A stretch of DNA of 64,000 nucleotides. It comes from Bordetella genomosp. 11. GTDB lineage: Bacteria > Pseudomonadota > Gammaproteobacteria > Burkholderiales > Burkholderiaceae_B. Position numbers and translations under genes: made by a program. Shown here piece after piece: positions 8,902 to 18,807 of the stretch; position 1 is the first letter of the stretch; each line of letters begins with the position of its first letter. The DNA lies in assembly GCF_002261215.1 (NCBI RefSeq), contig NZ_NEVS01000004.1, positions 3,844,001 through 3,908,000 of the forward strand, in the 5' to 3' direction. A model generated the notes under the pieces. It was not told where the DNA came from and made no database searches. It saw nothing but the letters and a program-made list of their open reading frames with translations.

Positions 8902-10200
8902 CTATGCGGCCATCGCCCCGGGAGATTGCCGGCCGTCGGCCTGGGCGTGCAGCCGGGACAGATGCCCGGCCAGGTATTCCGCATCGCGGGCGATGCCGGA
9001 AAAGCGCCCGGATCCCCAGGTGTGCAACCACGGCAGTCCCAGGAAATACAAGCCTTTCTGTCCCGTCACGCCGCGCGCATGCACCGGCTGGCCGCGGCCG
9101 TTGAAGACGGGCGCATCGACCCAGGCAAAGTCAGGGCGGAAGCCGATGCACCAGATGATGGATCCGATCCCCGCCGCATGCAGGTCCAGTTCGGTGCGTT
9201 CGCCCGCCGGCCGCCACACCGGTTCATAAACGGATGGCGGTGGCACCCCGGGAACGCCGCGCGCCGCGATGTGCTTATCGATGGAGGCATTGATGCCGTT
9301 GTAGACCTGGTCGGCCCGGTCGAGGTTGTCCGCCAGGGTCGGCGCGAATCGAACGACACCGGCATCCGCGTCCGTGAGCGGGCCATAGAGCTGCATGCCT
9401 TCCAGCGCGAACCTGCGCAGATCGATGTCGCGTCCGCCATCGCGGCCGGTCACGTAGTGATTGGTGTTGTCCCGCACGCCTTCCCGCAGGGGGTGCTTCT
9501 CCACCGGCATGTCGTAGTACCGCATGTCCGCCAGCCAATCGACCACGTCGCGTCCGCGATAGAAGCGCGCGCAGCGGGGCGCGTCGCCGGTGGCCAAATG
9601 CACTTGGCGTCCCGCCAGATGCAGGTCCTCGGCGATCTGGGCGCCCGACTGGCCGGACCCGACAACCAGGACCCCTCCCGGGGGCAATTGCCCCGGGTTG
9701 CGATACGCATTCGAATGGATCTGCACGATGGCCTTATCGATCCTTTCCGCGGCGCGCGGCACGATAGGCGTGTGGTAACCGCCGGAAGCCACCACGACCT
9801 GCCCGGCCGTGCACTCGCCCGCGCTGGTACGCAGCTCGAAGCCGCTTTCGCCCGACGGCCGCGCCAGCGTGACTTCCACGCCCTCCAGGGCGGGCGCGGC
9901 CACCTTGGCGACGAAGCCGGCCAGATAGTCGTTGATCGCGTCACGCGTCATGAAACCGTGGGGGTCGTCGCCATCGTAAGGGTGCCCGGGCAGCGCGCAC
10001 TGCCAGTTCGGCGTGACCAGGCTGAACGCGTCCCAGCGCTGCGTGCGCCAGGTATGCGTCAGGCGGTGCTTCTCGAGGACGACGTGCGGGATCCCCTGGC
10101 GCGTCAGGTAATAGCTGAGGGAAAGCCCCGCCTGCCCGCCGCCGACGATGGCGACGGGATAGTGGGCGTCGAGCGGATCGGAGCTGCTGGAATTCGACAT
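8902..10200 (-). CDS. nitH: MSMEG_0569-family flavin-dependent oxidoreductase (NitH of Nit1C)
   Basis: Flavin-containing monooxygenase-like protein of 432 residues. A GxGxxG FAD-binding motif (VGGGQAGLS) lies near residue 20, and a second dinucleotide motif (VGSGQSGAQ) typical of NADPH binding lies near residue 165. FMO-type flavoproteins oxygenate N or S atoms or carry out Baeyer-Villiger chemistry; the substrate of this family is unestablished. Its place next to the MSMEG_0570 protein, 24 bases after that gene's stop, and in the same operon as the Nit1 nitrilase identifies it as the oxidoreductase of the Nit1C cluster. The catalytic assignment beyond 'flavin oxidoreductase' is open. Confidence 0.9.
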   Translation of the reverse strand: MSNSSSSDPLDAHYPVAIVGGGQAGLSLSYYLTRQGIPHVVLEKHRLTHTWRTQRWDAFSLVTPNWQCALPGHPYDGDDPHGFMTRDAINDYLAGFVAKVAAPALEGVEVTLARPSGESGFELRTSAGECTAGQVVVASGGYHTPIVPRAAERIDKAIVQIHSNAYRNPGQLPPGGVLVVGSGQSGAQIAEDLHLAGRQVHLATGDAPRCARFYRGRDVVDWLADMRYYDMPVEKHPLREGVRDNTNHYVTGRDGGRDIDLRRFALEGMQLYGPLTDADAGVVRFAPTLADNLDRADQVYNGINASIDKHIAARGVPGVPPPSVYEPVWRPAGERTELDLHAAGIGSIIWCIGFRPDFAWVDAPVFNGRGQPVHARGVTGQKGLYFLGLPWLHTWGSGRFSGIARDAEYLAGHLSRLHAQADGRQSPGAMAA

Positions 10201-10224
10201 GATGGCTGCCTGTGGGAAGGATGG

Positions 10225-10515
10225 TCAGGGGGCGTCCGAGAAGGACACCACGGTCACGCGGCCGGGTTCGTTCGTATGAAGCGCGCCGCGCGCTTCCAGG
10301 ATCTCCAGCTGGTCCGCCGCGCGCGAACAGGCGAAGCCGAACTTCAGCCGGACACGTTCGCTGGCGATCTCCAGCGCGATGCGGACGCGCGACATGAAGT
10401 CGTCGACCTCGTATGCGGTACCGGGAACGAAGTAGTCCTTGATGACCAGGGAAGGCGAATAGCACTCGGTTTCGCTGCCGTCGGGCCAACGGACGAGGAA
10501 ATGCATGGCGGGCAT
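10225..10515 (-). CDS. nitG: MSMEG_0570-family nitrogen-starvation protein (NitG of Nit1C)
   Basis: Small soluble protein of 96 residues of unknown biochemical function. The sequence MHFLVRWPDGSETECYSPS and the later SRVRIALEIASERVRLKFGFACSRA correspond to the MSMEG_0570 family, found essentially only inside Nit1C-type clusters. I set the start at the ATG at 10515, since the frame upstream of it is Arg-rich and antisense-like. It lies 14 bases after the glycosyltransferase stop and 24 bases before the flavin oxidoreductase start. Its size and lack of catalytic motifs suggest an accessory, binding or carrier role, but nothing in the sequence proves that; it has no phosphopantetheine DSL motif, so it is not an acyl carrier protein. 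Confidence 0.88.
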   Translation of the reverse strand: MPAMHFLVRWPDGSETECYSPSLVIKDYFVPGTAYEVDDFMSRVRIALEIASERVRLKFGFACSRAADQLEILEARGALHTNEPGRVTVVSFSDAP

Positions 10516-10529
10516 GGTGCGTCTCCGGT

Positions 10530-11662
10530 TCACGTCGCGACGCAATGCGCCGCTTCGTAGAGTTCGGCATGCCGCGACGCGCTGGCCTGCCATGAATGGC
10601 GCGCCAGCAGGGCCGCCGCATCGGGGGTGTCGTCCAAAGCGTCCTGCATGGCGCGCGCGATGGAATCGACGGATTCGGGATCGGCGAAACGGCAATCGGC
10701 GGGCGTCAGGTATTCCGTGAACGGCCGGCGGTTAGACACCACCGCCGGCGTACCGCACGCAAGCGCCTCCAGCACGGCCAGGCCGAAGCCTTCGCGCAAT
10801 GACGGCATGACCAGCACATCGGCCAGCCGGTAGAGCGCCGGCATGTGGGTGTCGGGCACGGCACCCGTCAGCACGACCGGTGCCGTCACGCCGTGCCCCG
10901 CCACGCCGGACAGCACGCGGCGGAACTCGTCCGCATAGCGGTCGTGGTCGAGAAGGCTGGCGCCGCCCGCCACCACCAGCTGCGCGTCGGCATGCGTGCG
11001 GCGGACCTCCATGAAGGCATGCAGGATGGCCAGCGTATTCTTGCGCGCCTCCACCCCTCCCACGGCCAGGAATACCGGGCCATCCGCCCGGATGCCATGG
11101 CGCTCGGCCACCGACGCGTCGCCGGCGTCGCTGCGCGCATGGAAACGCCGCGGATCCACGCCGTTGGCGACGCGCCGCGCCTCGATCCCATGGTGCCTGG
11201 CAAGGTACTCCACCCAGGTATCGCTGACACAGTAAACATGCGCGGCGCGCTCGAAAGCACGAGCCTGCCAGGCCGTCAGGCAAGGATCGTCGAACTCGTC
11301 CAGGTGATGCACCGTGCGTGCGTAGCCCGGGACGATGCCGAGGTCCGCCAGATCCGCCAGCGCATTGCCGCTGATGCTGTCCTGGGCATGCAGGATGTCA
11401 TAGCCCTGCCCCGGCAAGTGATGACGCAGGTGGGCCACGTAGGCATCGATGCGTGCCCGGACCATGGCGCGCATGCCCGGACCGTGCGGCGCCAACGCCG
11501 CCAACGACGTCCGGCACCGAGGCCGACGAAAGAACGCCTGCCCGGGCGTTGCGGGCGCGAAAACCGTAACGTCATGCCCCAGGTCCGTCAGGCCGTCGGC
11601 CAGTTCCAGGGTATGGACCACGCCGCCTCGCGGATTGACCGAATGGGTCAGCAAGCCGATCT

Positions 11663-11666
<4 letters not shown>
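10530..11666 (-). CDS. nitF: MSMEG_0565-family glycosyltransferase, GT4 type (NitF of Nit1C)
   Basis: Cytosolic retaining glycosyltransferase with a GT-B fold, 378 residues. The N-terminus MKIGLLTHSVNPRGGVVHTLEL is the acceptor-side Gly-rich loop; GGVEARKNT (near 205) and the E-x7-E segment EGFGLAVLE followed by ACGTPAVVS (near 315-335) form the nucleotide-sugar site of GT4 enzymes. The start overlaps the stop of the AIR-synthase-like gene (ATGA), so translation is coupled. The sugar donor is not encoded in the sequence, but the operon's last gene makes GDP-mannose, a plausible donor. It is a defining member of Nit1C. The product is unlikely to be LPS, since no other LPS genes are nearby. Confidence 0.92.
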
Positions 11667-12678
<1,012 letters not shown>

Positions 12679-12679
<1 letters not shown>

Positions 12680-13269
12680 CAGTGCCTCCCTCGGACGACA
12701 AAGCCCACGCTCATGTCGTGGAACGGCGGATAAGCATCCAGGTCGGCGCGCATCAGCGTATGCGGGCGCCCTCGCAACGCTACGTCCTCCAGCGCGCGCC
12801 AGTGCAAGCGCCGGAACAAGGGCACGTTCTGGCGCTGCACATGCGCCAGGAACGTGTGACAGCCGATCGCGCTGGCGCTGCACACCGCCAGGCGGATCAG
12901 CGCGGCGCCCAGGCTGCCATGACGGCGGAAGTCGCCGCGCACTGCAAGGCGCGATCCCCACCACCGCCCCCTATCGTCGAGGTGGATGCGTACCGTGCCG
13001 GCCACTTCCTCGGGCATGCCCCCCACGCAGGCCAGGGCCACCAACAGATGCGCGTGGCCATCTATGGCGTCGCGGTCATCGCCGTCGAAGATGCCTTGCT
13101 CCTCGCAGAACACATCGCGGCGCAACTGGAAGGCGCCGGCGCGCTCCCAGGCCTGGGTTGCGTGCTTGATCCGGAACTCCACCGGCCGGAAATCGCAGGG
13201 CAGGTCGCTGACCGTGCTCGCGAATGCCATCGGCGCGGACAAGGGTGCGTGCGCTTGGGGATGTTTCAT
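12679..13269 (-). CDS. nitD: MSMEG_0567/Sll0786-family N-acetyltransferase (NitD of Nit1C)
   Basis: A 196-residue GNAT-fold acyltransferase. The central region FQLRRDVFCEEQGIFDGDDRD resembles the N-terminal part of GNAT domains, and the acetyl-CoA loop is represented by LAVRGDFRRHGSLGAALIRLAV (R-x-x-G-x-G/S-like, near residues 110-130). GNATs move an acyl group, usually acetyl, from CoA to an amine. It matches the nitrogen-starvation GNAT of Nit1C clusters by sequence and position between the radical SAM protein and the AIR-synthase-like protein. It begins one base after the radical SAM stop and its own stop overlaps the next start. In this operon a methylmalonyl-CoA or propionyl-CoA donor is also conceivable. 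Confidence 0.9.
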
Positions 13270-14303
13270 CTCAGGCCTCGTACAACGCGAGCGAGGAACA
13301 GGCGCCGCACTTGCCGCAGCCCGCCTTGATGTCGCGCGAGTGCAGCGATGCCTGGCCCACCAGCCGGCCTAAAGGCTCCAGGATCTCGCGCATGAAGGCA
13401 GGCGCGGGAGCGGGATGGTCTTCCAGCGGCGTGCCGCTTATCGGCACGAAGGGGACCACGAAGGGATACACGCCCAGCCCGACCAGCTTTTCGCACATCT
13501 GCAGGATGGCCTGCGGCGTATCGCCCAGCCCCGCCAGGATGTAGGTACTGACCTGCCCCCGCCCGAAGACGCCCACCGCCGCCTCGAATGCCGACAGATA
13601 GCGCTCCACGGGCACCGTGGCCTTGCCGGGCATGATGCGCGCCCGCACCTCCGGCGTAACGGCCTCCAGGTGCATGCCCAGCGCATCGACGCCGGATTGG
13701 CGCATGCGAACGAACCATTTGTCGTCGTCCGGAGGTTCGCATTGCCCCTGTATCGGCAAATCGACGGCGGCCTTGATGGCGAAGGCGCTTTCGCACAGGA
13801 TGGCAGCGCCCCGGTCCGTGGCGTTGGGCGTCCCGGTGGTCAGGACCATATGCTTGACGCCGTCCAGCAGCACCGCGGCGCGCGCGACTTCGGCGAGCTG
13901 CTCCGGCGTCTTGCGCGCGATGGTGCGGCGCGCGGCCAGCGATTGCCCTATCGCGCAGAACTGGCAGGCCTTGCGGCGGCTTTCATAACGGATGCACGTT
14001 TGCAGCACCGTGGTGGCGAGCACATCGGAACCATGCAGGGTCGCGATATGCGAGTACGGAATGCCGTCCAGCGTTTGCATCGCATAAAAACGCGGCGCCT
14101 TGGGAAACGAAATCGTGGCGATGGGTATGGCGTCCCGCATGAGCGTGCTGCGGCCATTGGCATCCGGCGGCATCGCCACGAACGGCGAGTTCCAGGCGGT
14201 CGAGGTATGGACCGGCACCATGAAGGCGCGGTCCTCCACAAGGACCGCCTTATGATCCGACGGACCCGCGCCGCCCCGGCGGCTGGCCGCGCCGGCACTG
14301 GGG

Positions 14304-15368
<1,065 letters not shown>

Positions 15369-15384
15369 GGCTGTTTCCCGTGGC

Positions 15385-15867
15385 TTATAGCGTCCAGGTG
15401 TCGAGGATGAAGGCGTTGTCGCGCCGGTGCAGCAGGACCAGGTCCAGCACGTCCAGCGGATTGATGGGCCGGATGCCTTCGATCAGCGAGGGCTCTCCAT
15501 GACCGTACAGCGCCTGCAATGCGAAGCGGCAGGCGTAGACCTTGCCGCCTTCCTGCATGAATTTCTCGATCTGTTTATTGAAGTTCTGGTGCCCGGGGAA
15601 TGCCTCGTCGCCCAATGTGGGGAAGCCGCGCTTGACGCCCAGCGTCACGCCAGGCCCGTAGAGCAATACCGAGGTTTCGAAGCCCTTGCGCTGCAGGCGC
15701 GTGGCCTGGAGCAGGTTCACGAAACCGATGGAGCCTTCGAAGGCGACGGTATGGAACGTAACCAGCGCTTTTTCTCCAGGCTCGGCCTTGACGTCCTCGA
15801 ATACTTTTTCTTCATAGTCGACCAGGAAGTCGCCTTTTTCGTGAGCGGGTTTGGTGACGGCGGGCAT
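15385..15867 (-). CDS. nitA: MSMEG_0572/Sll0783-family nitrogen-starvation protein (NitA of Nit1C)
   Basis: A 160-residue protein, first gene of the Nit1C-like operon. The conserved core has [34 protein letters not shown] and [24 protein letters not shown], consistent with a DsrE-like alpha/beta fold; the molecular function is unknown. The ATG at 15867 is preceded by GGAG with 8-base spacing, so I reject the longer frame beginning at 16065. Immediately upstream are a sigma-54 promoter and two NtrC-like dyads, matching the known nitrogen-stress induction of the cyanobacterial homologue. The remaining operon genes follow with spacings of a few bases or with overlaps. Confidence 0.92.
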   Translation of the reverse strand: MPAVTKPAHEKGDFLVDYEEKVFEDVKAEPGEKALVTFHTVAFEGSIGFVNLLQATRLQRKGFETSVLLYGPGVTLGVKRGFPTLGDEAFPGHQNFNKQIEKFMQEGGKVYACRFALQALYGHGEPSLIEGIRPINPLDVLDLVLLHRRDNAFILDTWTL

Positions 15868-15921
15868 GGGATGTTCTCCAGAGAGATGAACGAAATACGC
15901 GGGGCTGCGTACGGCAAGTCT

Positions 15922-15937
15922 TGCAACGCCCATGCCA
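15922..15937 (-). promoter_or_regulatory. Sigma-54 (RpoN) promoter of the Nit1C-like operon
   Basis: Read on the minus strand the 16 bases are TGGCATGGGCGTTGCA. This matches the -24/-12 consensus TGGCAY-R-N4-TTGCW at every defined position, with the invariant GG and GC correctly spaced. The predicted transcription start is near 15911, giving a ~44-base leader before nitA with a good ribosome-binding site. Confidence 0.88.
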
Positions 15938-15994
15938 TCGACGGTGGTATGAAATGCGATCAACATCCAATCAAGCGGAGTGGATTTGGCTTGC

Positions 15995-16009
15995 GCACGC
16001 CATCGGTGC
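15995..16009. promoter_or_regulatory. NtrC-like enhancer dyad, proximal
   Basis: The sequence GCAC-N7-GTGC has the core spacing of the NtrC site (TGCACCA-N3-TGGTGCA). Its centre lies about 91 bases upstream of the predicted sigma-54 start, a usual enhancer distance. Confidence 0.6.
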
Positions 16010-16061
16010 CGGTCGGATGCCGTCCGCGCGGCCCACGTCCGCGCCGCCGGAGCGCCCGCAT

Positions 16062-16076
16062 GCACCGACGATGTGC
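16062..16076. promoter_or_regulatory. NtrC-like enhancer dyad, distal
   Basis: A second GCAC-N7-GTGC dyad, flanked as TGCACC...TGTGCG, lies with its centre 67 bases from the first and about 158 bases upstream of the predicted start. Paired sites are typical of NtrC enhancers. Confidence 0.6.
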
Positions 16077-16230
16077 GACTGGCGGCCTAACGCGAACCGT
16101 GCCGGTGCGTGGCGCGCCGGTACGGTGCAAAACAGCCCGGCGAGGCTCGCGCCCGGGGTGCTACTCATGTCATCTTCCTTGTGCCACCATTGCGCCATCC
16201 GCCGTTCACATCGATCCGGAGCAACAAGAG

Positions 16231-17601
16231 ATGAGCTATTCCACGCGCCATTGGATAGGGAAACTCGCTCGCAGCGAACGCCCCGTTTACCTCCTGCTGC
16301 CGGAACTGATCGAACAGGACATGGAGCAAGGCCGCCTGACATCGGGCGACCGCCTCCCCCCTTTGCGGGAACTGGCGGAAGCACTCAGCCTGGACTACAC
16401 GACGGTGGCACGCGGCTACGCCGAAGCACGCAAACGCGGCCTGGTCGAATCGCATCCGGGCGCGGGCACCTACGTCAAAGGGGGTAATCCCTCGCTGGTT
16501 TCGCGCGGTGGAATCAGCGCGGAAATGAGCATGAATCTGCCTCCGGAGCCGCGATCGGCCGCCTTGCTGGCGCGGGTGCGCAAAAGCGCCTCCTCCATCT
16601 TCGACGCCGACGATTTCTATGGTTTGCTGCGCTATCAGGAATTCGGCGGCATGGCAGCGGATCGCGATGCGGGCGCGCGATGGCTGCGCCGTCAGCTGCC
16701 CGGCGTGAAAGGCGATCTGGTCCTGGTGTGTCCCGGCATACACAGCGTGCTGCTGGCATTGATCTCGCAATTGGTGCCGCACGGCGAATACCTCTGCGTG
16801 GAATCGCTGAGCTATCCCGGCATCAAGGCCATCGCGACACAACTCGGCGTGAAACTATTGCCGCTGCCGATGGACAGCGACGGCATACGCGCCGACGCCT
16901 TCGAGGAAGTCTGTAAATCCCTGCGCCCCAAAGCGCTCTACTGCAATCCGACGGTGCAGAATCCCACTGCGATCACGATTCCGGCGCGGCGCCGCGAAGC
17001 ACTGGCCGACGTGGCGCAACGCTATAACGTGGCCATCATCGAAGACGATCCCTACGCCATGCTGCCGGCGCAGATGCCCGAGCCCTTGACCTTGCTCGCA
17101 CCGGAGCTGTCCTACTACATCACAGGTTTCTCGAAGTGCCTGGGTGCGGGCATGCGAACCGCCTACGTCAAAGCGCCAGACACCCTGCGTCGCGAACGGC
17201 TGGCGGCGACGATGCGTGCCTTTACGGTGATGTCTTCGCCCATCACGAACGCGCTGGCGACCCGGTGGGTGAACGACGGCACGGCCGAAGCCATGCTGGA
17301 AGCCGTGCGCGCCGAATCCGCGGACCGCCAGGACCTCGCGCGCAACGTGCTTGACGGCATGTCCTACACCGCCGACCCGGACGGCTTTCATCTCTGGCTG
17401 GAACTCCCGTCCCACCTGTCGTCGGTGGGGTTCGCCAAAAGCATGAGGGACAAGGGCGTATGGGTCGTCGCGAGCGCGGCCTTCGCGACGGACGGCGATC
17501 CGCCGTCGGCGGCGCGGGTCTGCCTGGGTGGCGCGATGACCTGGTCCGAATGCTCCGCGGGTTTGAACGTCCTGCGCGACGGGCTCCTCACGGCCGCCTG
17601 A
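16231..17601 (+). CDS. MocR-type regulator: GntR DNA-binding domain fused to aminotransferase
   Basis: A 456-residue transcription factor of the MocR/PdxR class. Residues ~10-80 form a GntR winged helix (SGDRLPPLRELAEALSLDYTTVARGYAEARKRGLVES, with HPGAGTYV). The rest is a fold-type-I aminotransferase domain with NPTVQNPTAITIP and the PLP-binding Lys in TGFSKCLGAGMR. MocR proteins usually control PLP, amino acid or GABA/taurine metabolism and often act on a divergent gene. Here the divergent gene is nitA, so this is a candidate second regulator of the Nit1C-like operon, sensing a PLP-amino compound. The start ATG follows GGAGCAACAAGAG. A short hairpin overlaps the stop codon. Confidence 0.88.
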   Translation: MSYSTRHWIGKLARSERPVYLLLPELIEQDMEQGRLTSGDRLPPLRELAEALSLDYTTVARGYAEARKRGLVESHPGAGTYVKGGNPSLVSRGGISAEMSMNLPPEPRSAALLARVRKSASSIFDADDFYGLLRYQEFGGMAADRDAGARWLRRQLPGVKGDLVLVCPGIHSVLLALISQLVPHGEYLCVESLSYPGIKAIATQLGVKLLPLPMDSDGIRADAFEEVCKSLRPKALYCNPTVQNPTAITIPARRREALADVAQRYNVAIIEDDPYAMLPAQMPEPLTLLAPELSYYITGFSKCLGAGMRTAYVKAPDTLRRERLAATMRAFTVMSSPITNALATRWVNDGTAEAMLEAVRAESADRQDLARNVLDGMSYTADPDGFHLWLELPSHLSSVGFAKSMRDKGVWVVASAAFATDGDPPSAARVCLGGAMTWSECSAGLNVLRDGLLTAA

Positions 17602-17610
17602 GCGGCCTTT
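17592..17610 (+). terminator. Possible weak terminator at the end of the MocR gene
   Basis: A 6-bp GC stem (17592-17597 with 17602-17607) has a 4-base loop covering the stop codon, followed by only TTTC. It lies between convergent genes; the short T run makes it weak. Confidence 0.4.
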
Positions 17611-17640
17611 CGTCCAGCAGTTCGGCGCGACTGGACGCCC

Positions 17641-18807
17641 CTATCGGGCTGGCCGGCCGCCGGGAAATGTCCGCGCGAGCGCCTGGGCGACATCGCGCAG
17701 CACCGCCGTCCAATCGCCGGGCGCCGGCTGCCGGAACAGGCGCAGCGACGGATACCACGGCGTATCGGTACGGTCCATCAACCAGCGCCAGTCCGGCAAG
17801 AAAGGCAGCATGACCCATGCGGGACGATTCAAGCCGCCCGCCAGGTGCACTGGCGACGAATCGATGGAGATCAGCAGATCGGCCAGCGCCAGGATGGCGG
17901 CGGTGTCCTCGAAGTCGTGGATCTCGTCGTCCAACGGCACGATACTCATGCCCGATGGCGGCGTCCTGGCCTGCCCGGCGGCCGGCCCCTTCTGGATGGC
18001 CAGATATGTGATGCCCGGCAAGGCCAGCGGCGCCAGGTCGGACAGGGCCAGCGAGCGGTTGGCGTCGTTCGGATGCGAGGGCCGGCCCGCCCACACCAGC
18101 GCCACCCACGGTCGCGGCAGGGCCGCCAGCCGGGCGCGCCACTTGGACACGCGAGCCGGATCCGGCGACAGATAAGGCGTTTCGCCAGGAAGATCCTGCA
18201 AACGCAGCCCCATCGCCATCGGCAGGGACATCAGCTCGCAATGCTGGTCGAACGGTGGCGGAAGATCTCCACGCGTGGAGATCGCGTCGTGGCCCGCGGC
18301 GCGCCGCGCAATGCCGAGCAGGTCGGGATGGATTTCCAGGACGATGCGCGCGGCGCTGCGCGCCTTGGCCCAGGCGACCATGCGGATGAATTGCAGCGTG
18401 TCGCCATAACCCTGCTCGTCGTGGATCAAAAGCGTCTGCCCGGCGATACGGCGGCCGTCCCACCGGGGCAGCGGCACCTTGCGTTCGATCGCGGCGGTAT
18501 GCGCCAGGCTGTAGCGCCAGCGATACTCGCGCCATCCGCGCGCGAAATCGCCTTGCAGCAACAGCGTTTCGGCCAGATCGAAGCGCGCAGACAGATCGCC
18601 GGGCACGGCGCGGACCAGCATCTCCTGGATTGCCGCCGCCTCGGCGACACGGCCCAGGTGCTTGACGGCCTGCGCCAGCAGGCGCCACAGTTCGCTCGGC
18701 GCGCCCGCGGGATCGATTCCGGCCCGCAACAGGCCTTCGGCCTCCGCATACTGCCTGTCGTCCAGCAGCTTGCCGGCCTGGCGCGCCAGCTCCTCGGCAT
18801 TCCGCAT
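17641..18807 (-). CDS. TPR protein with GT9/heptosyltransferase-like C-terminal domain
   Basis: A 388-residue protein. Residues ~5-110 contain tetratricopeptide-like helices (DDRQYAEAEGLLRAGI, GRVAEAAAIQEMLVRAVPG). The rest resembles the GT-B domain attached to many TPR proteins and related to ADP-heptose transferases: LLIHDEQGYGDTLQFIRM (near 160), WAGRPSHPNDANRSL (near 265) and SIDSSPVHLAGGLNRPAWVML (near 330). The chosen ATG overlaps the stop of the sulfotransferase gene (ATGA), so the two are coupled; the longer frame from 18972 runs into that gene. It is the third gene after the autotransporter. A role in glycosylating the autotransporter or another surface molecule is inference. Donor and acceptor are unknown. 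Confidence 0.8.
   Translation of the reverse strand: MRNAEELARQAGKLLDDRQYAEAEGLLRAGIDPAGAPSELWRLLAQAVKHLGRVAEAAAIQEMLVRAVPGDLSARFDLAETLLLQGDFARGWREYRWRYSLAHTAAIERKVPLPRWDGRRIAGQTLLIHDEQGYGDTLQFIRMVAWAKARSAARIVLEIHPDLLGIARRAAGHDAISTRGDLPPPFDQHCELMSLPMAMGLRLQDLPGETPYLSPDPARVSKWRARLAALPRPWVALVWAGRPSHPNDANRSLALSDLAPLALPGITYLAIQKGPAAGQARTPPSGMSIVPLDDEIHDFEDTAAILALADLLISIDSSPVHLAGGLNRPAWVMLPFLPDWRWLMDRTDTPWYPSLRLFRQPAPGDWTAVLRDVAQALARTFPGGRPAR

Larger units (their letters stand above)
15868..16230. other. Divergent regulatory region between nitA and the MocR gene
   Basis: This 363-base region holds no gene. It contains the sigma-54 promoter for nitA (15922-15937) and two GCAC-N7-GTGC dyads. The part from about 16077 to 16230 must carry the promoter of the divergent MocR gene, for which I see no clear -35/-10 pair. 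Confidence 0.8.

Noticed and set aside
10225..10515. An acyl carrier protein to serve the LnmK-like enzyme
   Set aside because: The small MSMEG_0570 protein lacks the phosphopantetheine-accepting DSL motif and the helical ACP pattern.
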